A DNA stretch of 13,403 nt, taken from the NCBI GenBank assembly GCA_047627515.1, contig JBLHTU010000099.1:1-13403 (forward strand), in the 5' to 3' direction. How positions within the stretch are numbered: position 1 is the stretch's first letter; the number at the start of each line of letters is the position of its first letter. Positions 6,943 to 13,403 of this stretch are shown here, piece by piece. Under the pieces are notes generated by a model. That model did not search any database. It worked only from the letters and a program-made list of their open reading frames with translations, and was not told the origin of the DNA. Source of the DNA: JAYPLE01 sp047627515 (GTDB lineage Bacteria > Bacteroidota > Bacteroidia > Cytophagales > Cyclobacteriaceae). The translations under genes and the position numbers were made by a program.

Positions 6943-7518
6943 CTATTGCCACGTTAAAGTATTCAGCAAGTGTACTAGGTCGTTTTTGATGAAATCGATC
7001 GCAGGCTTGAGAGAGTCGTTTTTCGTAGCGGTTTGAAAATAGAGAGCCCCTCTTAAAAAATGTTTGCTACTGTCGGTGATATGAAACTGAAACTGTGTTG
7101 GGACATCACCTTCCAACTCACTGACCGAGGCAACATTGCCACTTTGCAGCAGCAGGATTTTTTCCTCAATCGCGTATGCTTTTACATTGTGCTGAGAAGT
7201 TAATCTGTAACTATCAGCCAAGTAGCCATCCACGAGTGAGTCTTTGTTGATGGGCTTGTAGGTAATCTGAACAAAGGCCTCAAAGTCAGGATAGTGAATA
7301 TCTATCCAATACCGCTCGGAAAGCCATGAAGTATCTTTCAGTAGGAGTGCATTTTGAGAGTACTCAAACTGATAGGGGAAAGTATCAGGAAGTAATACGT
7401 AACCTACCTCGGGCATGTTGATCCGGTTGTAGCCTTTGGGCTTGGGCAGGAAGGTAGTCTCGCAAGCGGCGAACAGAATAATGAGACCAATAGCGAAGAA
7501 TGAGTGTTTAATCTTCAT
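6943..7518 (-). CDS. gldD: Gliding motility lipoprotein GldD
   Basis: The protein is 191 residues from ATG 7518. The longer frame reaching 7557 would bury the signal peptide, so I reject it. It has a lipoprotein signal MKIKHSFFAIGLIILFAAC with the lipid-anchored Cys at 19; the -3 residue is Phe, slightly off the strict lipobox. It then shows GldD hallmarks: PKPKGYNRINMPE, PYQFEYS, WIDIHYPDFEAFVQITYKPI, a QFQFHITDSSKHFLRGALYF block and a closing NDLVHLLNTLTW. GldD is an envelope lipoprotein required for gliding in Flavobacterium johnsoniae and is linked to the gliding/type IX secretion machinery. Its ATG lies inside the end of gldE (11-base overlap), so translation is coupled. It is the last gene of the mutY-ssb-gldE-gldD operon. 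Confidence 0.96.
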   Translation of the reverse strand: MKIKHSFFAIGLIILFAACETTFLPKPKGYNRINMPEVGYVLLPDTFPYQFEYSQNALLLKDTSWLSERYWIDIHYPDFEAFVQITYKPINKDSLVDGYLADSYRLTSQHNVKAYAIEEKILLLQSGNVASVSELEGDVPTQFQFHITDSSKHFLRGALYFQTATKNDSLKPAIDFIKNDLVHLLNTLTWQ

Positions 7519-8854
7519 AGAGGCTACTATTGTCCTTCGTCCCGTCATTATTAACAACCCTAATTCTCTTAATTCTTTTTTGATCTACCGCTACGATCGT
7601 AAACATGAAGTTGGCATATTCTATTTGCTCACCTGCGTAGGGGAGCTTTTTATCAATCTCAAGCAAGAGACCTCCAAGGGACTCACTTTCACCCTTCACG
7701 GGGTCAAACAAGGCACTTTCTACTTGCAGTATTTTACAGAAATCATTTAGAGAAGTTTTCCCTTCAAAAATGTATGTGTTCTTGTCGATTTTTCGAAAGT
7801 TAACCTCTATTTCCTCATCAAACTCATCATTGATGTCTCCTACGATTTCCTCAATAATATCTTCCATCGTTATCAGGCCTTCCGTACCTCCATACTCATC
7901 GATGACGATGGCCATATGGACTTGTTTTTCTTGAAAGTCTTTGAACAAGTCATCAATTTTTTTGCTTTCAGGGACAAAAAAGACCGGCCGTAGTTTTTCT
8001 TGCCAATTAAAGTTTTCGTCCTCGTTGACGTGAGGAAGGATGTCCTTTATGTACAAGACGCCCTCTACCTTGTCTATTGTTTCGTTGTAGACAGGAATTC
8101 GGCTAAACCCTGTTTTGTTGATCTGATCCATGAGTTCATGGAAGTCAATCTCCATATCAAAAGCGGTAATATCAACCCTAGATCTCATGATTTGCTTGAC
8201 AGAGAGTGTGCCGAAGTTTACAATACCCTTTAGAATGCCCTTTTCCTCTTCTGTCGTCTCCCCTTCTGTAGTGATGTCAAGCGCTTGATTTAGTTCATCG
8301 ACAGAGACATTATAGCCTTTTCGTTGAACCCGTCGCTCTACTACATTACTCACAGAAATAAGAAACCAGGAGATCGGCTGCAGCACCCGTGACATTAGAA
8401 AGAGAAAGCGAGCAGTTATTCTTGCAAACCGAATAGGGTCGTGGCTGGCAAAGACTTTAGGAACGATTTCTCCAAAGAAGATAATGAGAATCGTAATGAT
8501 TGTCGTCAGTACGGCTATTGCCGCCCCACCAGCATTTTTATCGCCGACTAGTTGCCACGTGGCGTACGTAGAGATGGTGACGATAAACACATTTATAAGA
8601 TTGTTTAAGATCAGAATTGTGGCCAGTAATTTTCTGGGCTTCTCAAGAAGCAACTTGATTTTGGCGTCTTTTTCCTCTTCATCGATATCATTAGCCTTTA
8701 AACTAAAGAAAGCAACCTCTGAGCCTGATATCAAACCAGACATCATCAAAAGGACCAAAATAAGAAGGATGTAGCTAATAAAAAATGTGGGAGATTGCTC
8801 CACCAGCATTGTCATCAGTACCGATGGGTACTGATCATCTGTAGAAGATTCCAA
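7508..8854 (-). CDS. gldE: Gliding motility-associated membrane protein GldE (CNNM/CorC-like)
   Basis: The protein is 448 residues from a TTG at 8854. That codon directly follows an in-frame TGA, so it is the furthest possible start. An ATG at 8815 (MTMLVEQ) is the alternative and removes 13 residues. The DUF21/CNNM membrane domain has helices near 24-50, 77-103, 110-136 and 148-172, including SGLISGSEVAFFSL and FFGEIVPK. Two CBS domains follow at about 220-272 and 288-340 (IMRSRVDITAF, VIDEYGGTEGLITMEDIIEEIVGDI), then a CorC/HlyC transporter-associated domain at about 352-435. The family includes CorC and CNNM magnesium/cobalt transporters. GldE is the Bacteroidota branch that sits beside gldD. 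It follows ssb after 29 bases and overlaps gldD by 11. Confidence 0.95.
   Translation of the reverse strand: MESSTDDQYPSVLMTMLVEQSPTFFISYILLILVLLMMSGLISGSEVAFFSLKANDIDEEEKDAKIKLLLEKPRKLLATILILNNLINVFIVTISTYATWQLVGDKNAGGAAIAVLTTIITILIIFFGEIVPKVFASHDPIRFARITARFLFLMSRVLQPISWFLISVSNVVERRVQRKGYNVSVDELNQALDITTEGETTEEEKGILKGIVNFGTLSVKQIMRSRVDITAFDMEIDFHELMDQINKTGFSRIPVYNETIDKVEGVLYIKDILPHVNEDENFNWQEKLRPVFFVPESKKIDDLFKDFQEKQVHMAIVIDEYGGTEGLITMEDIIEEIVGDINDEFDEEIEVNFRKIDKNTYIFEGKTSLNDFCKILQVESALFDPVKGESESLGGLLLEIDKKLPYAGEQIEYANFMFTIVAVDQKRIKRIRVVNNDGTKDNSSLYED
8814..8835 (-). other. 9-bp hairpin at the gldE start region
   Basis: ATCAGTACC (8814-8822) and GGTACTGAT (8827-8835) are exact complements around a 4-base loop. 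On the minus strand the stem covers codons 7-14 of the TTG-initiated frame and ends in the first two bases of the alternative ATG start at 8815. If the ATG is the true start, this is a leader hairpin that would partly mask the start codon. Confidence 0.45.
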
Positions 8855-8883
8855 TCAGACTAGGTTTCGTGAAAAATGAACCC

Positions 8884-9351
8884 TTAAAATGGCAAATCAT
8901 CAGTAGGGTCGTCCGAGTTATCCGGAGCAGGAACAGCTTGTGGAGCTGGGGGATTCATCGCCGGGCTATTTGGTTTTGCATCAGGAGAGATGTTGTCTTG
9001 CTGCCCAGAGTTATTGCCACCAGCAGAGCCTAGCATAGTCATGTTTTGCACACGTATCCGTACTTTTTTTCTATTATTACCTTGATCGTCTTGCCAGGTA
9101 TCAGATTTGATGCGGCCTTCTGCGTAGATAGTTTTGCCTTTGGTAAGATATTGCTCAGCAATTTTGGCAAGACCATCCCACATTTCTAAATCGTGCCATT
9201 CTGTGTTCTCTATCTTATTGCCGCTTTTATCTTTGTAGCTCTCAGAAGTAGCGATTGTAACGTTTGCCACGACCGAACCGTTTTCTAAATAACGTACCTC
9301 TGGATCTTTACCGAGATTTCCAACTAAGATTACTTTGTTTACACCAGCCAT
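8884..9351 (-). CDS. ssb: Single-stranded DNA-binding protein
   Basis: The protein is 155 residues from ATG 9351. Residues 1-108 form the OB fold: VNKVILVGNLGKDPEVRY, then ENTEWHDLEMWDGLAKIAEQYLTKGKTIYAEGRI, then a basic strand RKKVRIRVQNMTML. A Gly/Asn/Pro-rich disordered linker follows, and the acidic tip DDLPF (151-155) is the usual docking peptide for repair and replication proteins, probably including the RecG encoded nearby. It forms homotetramers in the family. It begins 13 bases after mutY within the same operon, pairing a base-excision glycosylase with SSB as is usual in Bacteroidota. Confidence 0.98.
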   Translation of the reverse strand: MAGVNKVILVGNLGKDPEVRYLENGSVVANVTIATSESYKDKSGNKIENTEWHDLEMWDGLAKIAEQYLTKGKTIYAEGRIKSDTWQDDQGNNRKKVRIRVQNMTMLGSAGGNNSGQQDNISPDAKPNSPAMNPPAPQAVPAPDNSDDPTDDLPF

Positions 9352-9364
9352 ATGATAAAAATAC

Positions 9365-10399
9365 TTAAAATCCGGTTTCAGTCAAATAATTGACCATCAA
9401 TTTTGACTTAGGCAAAGTTAGCACTTCCTCTGCAGAGTACGAGGTCAAAGCATAAGTATCCATCAATTTTGCGAACGTTTTAGTATCCTCAATTGAGAAT
9501 CTGTGGAATTGCGCGTGAATCCTTTGGTGCGTCAACAGATGAATATACCATTTGGAGCTTTCTCTCGGCCCAAAATCTTGAAGTTGTTTTGGTTCGATAG
9601 TATCAGTTTGCTCAAGCAAAGCAAACTCATTGAGCCCTTGCCATACGTCACCCGCCTCTCTTTGTCGAAGTCCAATCTTACTATCGTGCTGAAAGATCAG
9701 ATAGTGAAAATACCTGTTTCGGACTTTTACTTTTTTTGTTTTGACAGGAAGACTTGATTGTTCGCCCGTTGACTTTGCATAGCAATGCGAATTTAAAACG
9801 CAGTTATGGCACTTTGGTGATGTAGGTGTACAGACAGTGGCACCAAGCTCCATCATTGCCTGGTTAAAGTCACCTGGGTTAGCCCGGTCAATGAACTCGT
9901 TAAGAAAAAGCATGAAATCCGGACGGCTTTTACTTTCGCTGATATCAGAGAAGATACCAGCAAACCGAGAGGCTACTCGGTAGACATTTCCATCTAAAAC
10001 GGGAGTGGCCTGATCAAAGCAAATCGAGGCAATAGCAGCGGCAGTGTAGGGCCCGATTCCTTTCACTTTGAGCAAGCTGTCATATGAAGCTGGAAAAACG
10101 CCACGTTTGTCGATTGCTATATACTTAGCGCCAGCATGCAGGTTTCTGGCCCTGCTATAATAGCCAAGCCCTTCCCAGAGCTTCAGCACCTCCTGTTCGT
10201 CGGCCGATGCTAGTGATCGCACATTTGGAAATCTTTCTATGAAACGGTAGTAATAGGGCAATCCCTGGACAACCCGTGTTTGCTGAAGAATGACTTCGGA
10301 AATCCATACAGGATAAGGATCTTTGGTAAGTCTCCAAGGCAGGTCCCGAGCGACACTTTTGTACCAATCAATTAACGAACCGGAGAGTTTAGAATTCAC
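9365..10399 (-). CDS. mutY: A/G-specific adenine DNA glycosylase MutY
   Basis: The protein is 344 residues from a GTG at 10399. It removes adenine mispaired with 8-oxoguanine. The HhH-GPD catalytic domain has PWR at 21-23, VWISEVILQQTRV with catalytic Glu35, the hairpin VKGIGPYTAAAIASI at 112-126, and LDGNVYRV with catalytic Asp136. The 4Fe-4S cluster Cys residues are 190, 197, 200 and 206 (C-X6-C-X2-C-X5-C, the standard spacing). The C-terminal half (about 230-335) is the NUDIX-like 8-oxoG reader, with FHYLIFQHDSKIGLRQRE and VWQGLNEFALLE. It is the first gene of the minus-strand operon and is driven by the divergent promoter at 10455-10484. Confidence 0.98.
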   Translation of the reverse strand: MNSKLSGSLIDWYKSVARDLPWRLTKDPYPVWISEVILQQTRVVQGLPYYYRFIERFPNVRSLASADEQEVLKLWEGLGYYSRARNLHAGAKYIAIDKRGVFPASYDSLLKVKGIGPYTAAAIASICFDQATPVLDGNVYRVASRFAGIFSDISESKSRPDFMLFLNEFIDRANPGDFNQAMMELGATVCTPTSPKCHNCVLNSHCYAKSTGEQSSLPVKTKKVKVRNRYFHYLIFQHDSKIGLRQREAGDVWQGLNEFALLEQTDTIEPKQLQDFGPRESSKWYIHLLTHQRIHAQFHRFSIEDTKTFAKLMDTYALTSYSAEEVLTLPKSKLMVNYLTETGF

Positions 10400-10437
10400 T
10401 TATTACTTTCTATTTATATATATAAACGCCTGATGCT

Positions 10438-10468
10438 TTTGTAATTAGCTCGTTCAAATATAATTTTG
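10438..10468 (+). promoter_or_regulatory. Bacteroidota-type promoter for the HU-TPR-rng operon
   Basis: TTTG (10438-10441), a 19-base spacer and TAATTTTG (10461-10468) match the Bacteroidota consensus TTTG-N19-TAnnTTTG exactly. Transcription should start near 10475, leaving an A-rich leader of about 35 bases before the GTG of the HU gene at 10512. Confidence 0.75.
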
Positions 10469-10484
10469 CCGACCTAAAAACAAG
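10455..10484 (-). promoter_or_regulatory. Bacteroidota-type promoter for mutY-ssb-gldE-gldD
   Basis: On the minus strand, CTTG (10481-10484), an 18-base spacer and TATATTTG (10455-10462) fit the TTG / TAnnTTTG consensus. Transcription should start near 10448, about 50 bases before the mutY GTG. Its -7 box shares two bases with the -7 box of the rightward promoter, so the two polymerases cannot bind together. Confidence 0.65.
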
Positions 10485-10511
10485 GACCAATTTTTCAATA
10501 AACTCAAAACT

Positions 10512-10808
10512 GTGACTAAAGCAGATATAATCAACGAAATCTCAGAAAAAACCGGAATCGATAAAGCGGATGTTCAAACCACAGTAGAGGCATTCTTTTC
10601 TGTCGTAAAAAGCTCCATGGCTGATGGAGAAAACATATACGTTAGAGGTTTTGGTAGCTTCATCAATAAAAAGAGAGCGAAAAAGATCGCAAGGAACATA
10701 TCTAAAAACACTGCCATCGTAATAGATGAGCATTACGTCCCAAGCTTTAAGCCGTCCAAAATCTTTATCGATAAGATTAAAAGCAGCGCAAAACTTGCTA
10801 GAAGATAA
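10512..10808 (+). CDS. HU/IHF family nucleoid DNA-binding protein
   Basis: The protein is 98 residues from a GTG at 10512 (MTKADIINEISEKTGIDKADV). The two N-terminal helices form the dimer core. The signature YVRGFGSFINKKRAKK leads into the DNA-binding arm ARNISKNTAIVI, and the C-terminal part has VPSFKPSKIF. The Pro of the usual RNP arm tip, which intercalates into DNA in E. coli HU and IHF, is replaced by Ile (RNI), a variant I associate with the IHF-beta-like branch of Bacteroidota. It bends and compacts DNA as a dimer. It is the first gene of an operon with the TPR protein (8-base gap), the small basic protein and RNase G. Confidence 0.95.
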   Translation: MTKADIINEISEKTGIDKADVQTTVEAFFSVVKSSMADGENIYVRGFGSFINKKRAKKIARNISKNTAIVIDEHYVPSFKPSKIFIDKIKSSAKLARR

Positions 10809-10816
10809 TTGAATAG

Positions 10817-11596
10817 ATGAATAAATCTCAAATCATCCTATCCGTATTAGCCATTGCTCTGGTTGTTTTCTTATTTCAGCTACCAACGGTAGTGGTGGAA
10901 AACGAAACCGGCGCAGTCGTGGAAATGCATGACATGGGTGTCAGCGACACGGATGCAACAGCAATTCAGTCACTTAGAGATTTAGTCATCAAGTCTGAGT
11001 CCCAAAATTTGGCTAACTTTGCGGACTCTTTAGCGAAGTACTATCTGAAGTATGGATATCTCGATAGCGCAGTATCTGTAGCAGGTGAATACCTAGTCAA
11101 AGAACAAAGTTCTTTAAAATCGTTGCGAAGTGCAGGCAATGTCTATTACGCTGCTTTCGAAAGATCTCAAACATCTGAAGAAGCGACCGAACGGATTGCC
11201 CTAGCTAGAAATGTTTACCAACAAATCGTGGAGCTAGACAGTGAAGACCTTTTGTCGCAAACACGACTTGCCATGACTATGGTTACGACTGAAAACCCAA
11301 TGGCGGGGATTATGATGTTGCGAAAGGTTTTGGAAGTAGATCCAGAGTTTAGAGATGCTATTCTCAATCTGGGATTACTCTCTATCAGATCTGGCCAATA
11401 TGACAAAGCGGTAGATCGTTTTTCGAAGTTGATGGAAAAGGACTCGTCTGACTATGAGGCCTTACTTTATTTGGCTATTGCCACAAAAGAAATAGAGCCA
11501 GAGCTAGCAACGATATATTTTGAACAAATCGTCGAAACAACTGGAGCAGACCCTGCTTTGGTTGTCACGGCACAACAATATTTACAAGAAAACTAA
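10817..11596 (+). CDS. Membrane-anchored TPR protein
   Basis: The protein is 259 residues from ATG 10817. An N-terminal hydrophobic helix at about 5-22 (IILSVLAIALVVFLFQL) acts as an uncleaved anchor, so the rest is periplasmic. An acidic, low-complexity linker follows, then helical repeats. Tetratricopeptide-like units are clear at about 130-235, where VDPEFRDAILNLGLLSIRSGQYDKAVDRFSKLMEKDSSDYEALLYLAIATKE is a textbook TPR pair. Such proteins scaffold complexes; the partner is unknown. Its place between HU and RNase G is conserved in Bacteroidota as far as I recall. It starts 8 bases after the HU gene and ends 14 bases before the small basic protein. Confidence 0.88.
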   Translation: MNKSQIILSVLAIALVVFLFQLPTVVVENETGAVVEMHDMGVSDTDATAIQSLRDLVIKSESQNLANFADSLAKYYLKYGYLDSAVSVAGEYLVKEQSSLKSLRSAGNVYYAAFERSQTSEEATERIALARNVYQQIVELDSEDLLSQTRLAMTMVTTENPMAGIMMLRKVLEVDPEFRDAILNLGLLSIRSGQYDKAVDRFSKLMEKDSSDYEALLYLAIATKEIEPELATIYFEQIVETTGADPALVVTAQQYLQEN

Positions 11597-11610
11597 AATA
11601 CGAACGAATT

Positions 11611-11700
11611 ATGCCTTGCGGTAAAAAAAGAAAAAGACACAAGATTGCGACTCACAAGAGAAAGAAAAGACTTAGAAAAAACCGTCACAAGAAGAAGTAA
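11611..11700 (+). CDS. 29-residue highly basic protein, probable ribosomal protein (AURKAIP1/COX24, bS22/mS38-like)
   Basis: ATG 11611 to TAA 11700 encodes 29 residues, MPCGKKRKRHK then IATHKRKKRLRKNRHKKK. About two thirds are Lys, Arg or His. The R-x-K...HK-x-KKR-x-RK-x-R pattern resembles the AURKAIP1/COX24 family, which includes the mitochondrial ribosomal protein mS38 and the actinobacterial bS22. Nearly identical short proteins are, to my recollection, widespread in Bacteroidota. It fits exactly into the gap between the TPR gene (14 bases upstream) and RNase G (16 bases downstream), which supports it being a real gene of this operon. The ribosomal assignment is inference from composition and family resemblance; an alternative is a different lineage-specific ribosomal protein. 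Confidence 0.85.
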   Translation: MPCGKKRKRHKIATHKRKKRLRKNRHKKK

Positions 11701-11716
11701 TCTAATACGGTAGAGA

Positions 11717-13273
11717 GTGAGCACAGAATTATTAATAAATTCAACTCAGAACGGATCTCGTATTGCCCTATTAAAAAACAAGCGACTGGTTGAGTTCCAC
11801 CAAGAGGAGGAAAACCACCAGTTCAATGTTGGAGATATGTACCTCGGTACAGTAAGAAAAGTCGTGCAAGGCCTGAATGCGGCCTTCATTGACATCGGCT
11901 ATGAAAAAGACGCCTTCTTACACTATTTAGACCTTGGACCTCAGGTAGAAAGCCTGAACAAGTTTACCAAGCTTACGCTCACGCGCAAAAACGCAAGTCA
12001 TAAACTAAATGACTTCAAGCATGAGCCTGATATAAACAAACTGGGAAAGATCGGTCAGGTCTTATCCAGAAATCAGAAAGTTCTGGTTCAAGTTGTAAAA
12101 GAACCTATCTCTACAAAGGGACCTAGATTATCCTGTGAGTTATCAATTGCCGGCAGATATATTGTATTGGTGCCGTTTTCCAACGCGGTTAACGTATCCA
12201 AGAAAATAGCAGACTCTGCTGAGAGAAGGAGATTAGCACGCTTAATCAGTTCTATTAAACCCGATAATTTCGGGGTAATCATCCGTACAGTAGCTACTGG
12301 AAAGGATGTAAAAGAACTTGATAAAGATCTGCGTAATCTTGTTGCAACTTGGGAAAATGGAGTGAAAGCACTCAAAGATGCCCAAGCAGGAGATAAAGTA
12401 ATCGGAGAGGTAAGTAGAGCCAATTCGATCCTTCGAGATGTATTGAACGAATCATTTGATTCGATCATCATCGATGAGAAGGAGCTTTACAATGAGGTGA
12501 AGTCCTACATTAGCAGTATTGCTCCTGATAAGGAAAAGCTCGTGAAGCTTCACCAATCTAAAGCCAAGCTTTTTGAAACATATGGTGTAGAGAAGCAGCT
12601 TAAAATGTCATTTGGGAAGTCTGTGACTGTAGCCAATGGAGGCTATCTTATCATAGACCATACTGAAGCACTTCATGTCATAGATGTCAACAGTGGAAAT
12701 AAATCTAATCGTGAAGACGATCAGGAAAGCACAGCGCTGACAGTCAATACGGAAGCGGCCAAAGAGATCGGCCGACAACTGCGATTGCGTGACATGGGCG
12801 GAATCATTGTGATCGATTTTATCGATATGCGTAAACCCGACCACAAGAAGCAGCTGTATGCGCAGATGAAAGAGATCATGAAAGATGATCGCTCGAAGCA
12901 TACAATTTTGCCGTTGACCAAGTTTGGGTTGATGCAGATTACGAGGCAACGTGTTCGTCCGGAGTTAAATATTGCTACCCGAGAGGTCTGCCCTACTTGC
13001 GGAGGTTCTGGAAAGATTACTGCATCTATACAGATTACGGAAAGTATAGAGACTACATTAAACTACATTTTTACAAAGCAAAATGGGGGTAAAGTCACAT
13101 TATCGGCACACCCTTATGTAGCCTCTTATTTTACTAACGGAATGATGTCACGACAGGTAAAGTGGTACATGAAGCACTTCAAGTGGGTAAAAATCGTTGC
13201 AGATTCTTCATTAGGGATTAACGAGTACTATTTCTTGGATGCTAACGGAGAGCAAATAAAAACAACGGCTTAA
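11717..13273 (+). CDS. rng: Ribonuclease E/G family endoribonuclease (RNase G)
   Basis: The protein is 518 residues from a GTG at 11717 (MSTELLINSTQNGSRIALL). It cleaves single-stranded RNA for rRNA maturation and mRNA decay. It lacks the long C-terminal scaffold of RNase E, so RNase G is the better name. The S1 domain lies at about 37-130, starting VGDMYLGTVRKVVQGLNAAFIDIGYEKDAFLHY, with a Lys-rich insertion. The catalytic core holds Mg-binding Asp323 in VIDVNSGN and Asp367 in VIDFIDM, 44 residues apart as in RNase E (43). The zinc-link CPTCGG is at 425-430. A C-terminal small domain follows. It is the last gene of the HU operon, and its stop overlaps the stop of the convergent outer-membrane gene. 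Confidence 0.97.
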   Translation: MSTELLINSTQNGSRIALLKNKRLVEFHQEEENHQFNVGDMYLGTVRKVVQGLNAAFIDIGYEKDAFLHYLDLGPQVESLNKFTKLTLTRKNASHKLNDFKHEPDINKLGKIGQVLSRNQKVLVQVVKEPISTKGPRLSCELSIAGRYIVLVPFSNAVNVSKKIADSAERRRLARLISSIKPDNFGVIIRTVATGKDVKELDKDLRNLVATWENGVKALKDAQAGDKVIGEVSRANSILRDVLNESFDSIIIDEKELYNEVKSYISSIAPDKEKLVKLHQSKAKLFETYGVEKQLKMSFGKSVTVANGGYLIIDHTEALHVIDVNSGNKSNREDDQESTALTVNTEAAKEIGRQLRLRDMGGIIVIDFIDMRKPDHKKQLYAQMKEIMKDDRSKHTILPLTKFGLMQITRQRVRPELNIATREVCPTCGGSGKITASIQITESIETTLNYIFTKQNGGKVTLSAHPYVASYFTNGMMSRQVKWYMKHFKWVKIVADSSLGINEYYFLDANGEQIKTTA

Positions 13274-13403
13274 AACTTAAGTCCGATATCAAACATCAGA
13301 ACAGAGTTTCTGATCGAAAATTCTTCAGAGAGGGTTGGTTGAGTGGTTTTTACCACATTGGCCAACCCTCTGTTGTATGTAATCCCTGTAAATATTACCG
13401 TGT
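13270..13403 (-). CDS. Outer-membrane beta-barrel protein, C-terminal end only (5' partial)
   Basis: Forty-four codons read in from the right edge and stop with TAA at 13270-13272. They show two amphipathic strands, TVIFTGITYNRGLAN and a final RNSVLMFDIGLKF ending in Phe, the standard outer-membrane insertion signal. This is typical of the porT-like/porin-family eight-stranded barrels of Bacteroidota. The gene is convergent with rng, and the two stops overlap by 4 bases. The family cannot be fixed from this fragment. Confidence 0.72.
   Translation of the reverse strand, partial: TVIFTGITYNRGLANVVKTTQPTLSEEFSIRNSVLMFDIGLKF
13329..13371. other. Long nested hairpin just after the rng stop
   Basis: AGAGGGTTGG (13329-13338) pairs with CCAACCCTCT (13362-13371), and inside it GTGG (13343-13346) pairs with CCAC (13353-13356). 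It lies 56 bases past the rng stop and inside the convergent barrel gene. No U-run follows on either strand, so it is not a canonical intrinsic terminator, but it could stabilise or punctuate the rng transcript. Confidence 0.4.

Noticed and set aside
12088..12949. Long minus-strand frames opposite rng (127 and 113 residues)
   Set aside because: They are fully opposite the catalytic core of RNase G, with no recognisable motif; shadow frames.

Overview
The window looks like core chromosome of a gliding Bacteroidota, most likely class Cytophagia (a marine Cytophagales-type genome). The evidence is the mutY-ssb-gldE-gldD gene order, the HU-TPR-small basic protein-RNase G operon, start sites without Shine-Dalgarno sequences, a Bacteroidota-type promoter (TTTG-N19-TAnnTTTG), and an outer-membrane beta-barrel ending in Phe.

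Layout from the left. Bases 1-1704 (minus) hold an unrecognised 144-residue protein coupled by an ATGA overlap to a Tat-exported class V PLP aminotransferase that runs off the left edge. Bases 1740-2664 (plus) hold a decayed SRPBCC plus GyrI-like effector-binding gene, with two internal stop codons and about three frameshifts. On its 3' edge, convergent, is a 52-residue zinc-ribbon membrane protein with a GTG start. Bases 2922-4390 (plus) hold a DUF547 secreted protein followed by a TIGR04283-type family 2 glycosyltransferase, a pair often found with arsenosugar genes. Its end overlaps the end of recG (minus, 4383-6470). Bases 6620-6933 hold a weakly supported, possibly frameshifted one-TM plus PH-like protein. 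Bases 6943-10399 (minus) form the mutY-ssb-gldE-gldD operon. A compact divergent promoter region at 10438-10484 drives that operon leftward and, rightward, the operon HU - TPR protein - 29-residue basic protein - RNase G (10512-13273). The right edge holds the 3' end of an outer-membrane beta-barrel gene (minus), whose stop overlaps the RNase G stop.

Functionally the window mixes DNA maintenance (RecG, SSB, MutY, HU), RNA processing and possibly the ribosome (RNase G, small basic protein), gliding motility/type IX secretion-associated envelope proteins (GldD, GldE), and accessory envelope or small-molecule genes on the left. I see no mobile element, CRISPR array, tRNA, rRNA or clear intrinsic terminator. 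I found no wholly new multi-gene system. The most notable items are the decayed SRPBCC gene, two small genes (2661-2819 and 11611-11700), the divergent promoters whose -7 boxes overlap, and several strong hairpins at gene starts or ends.
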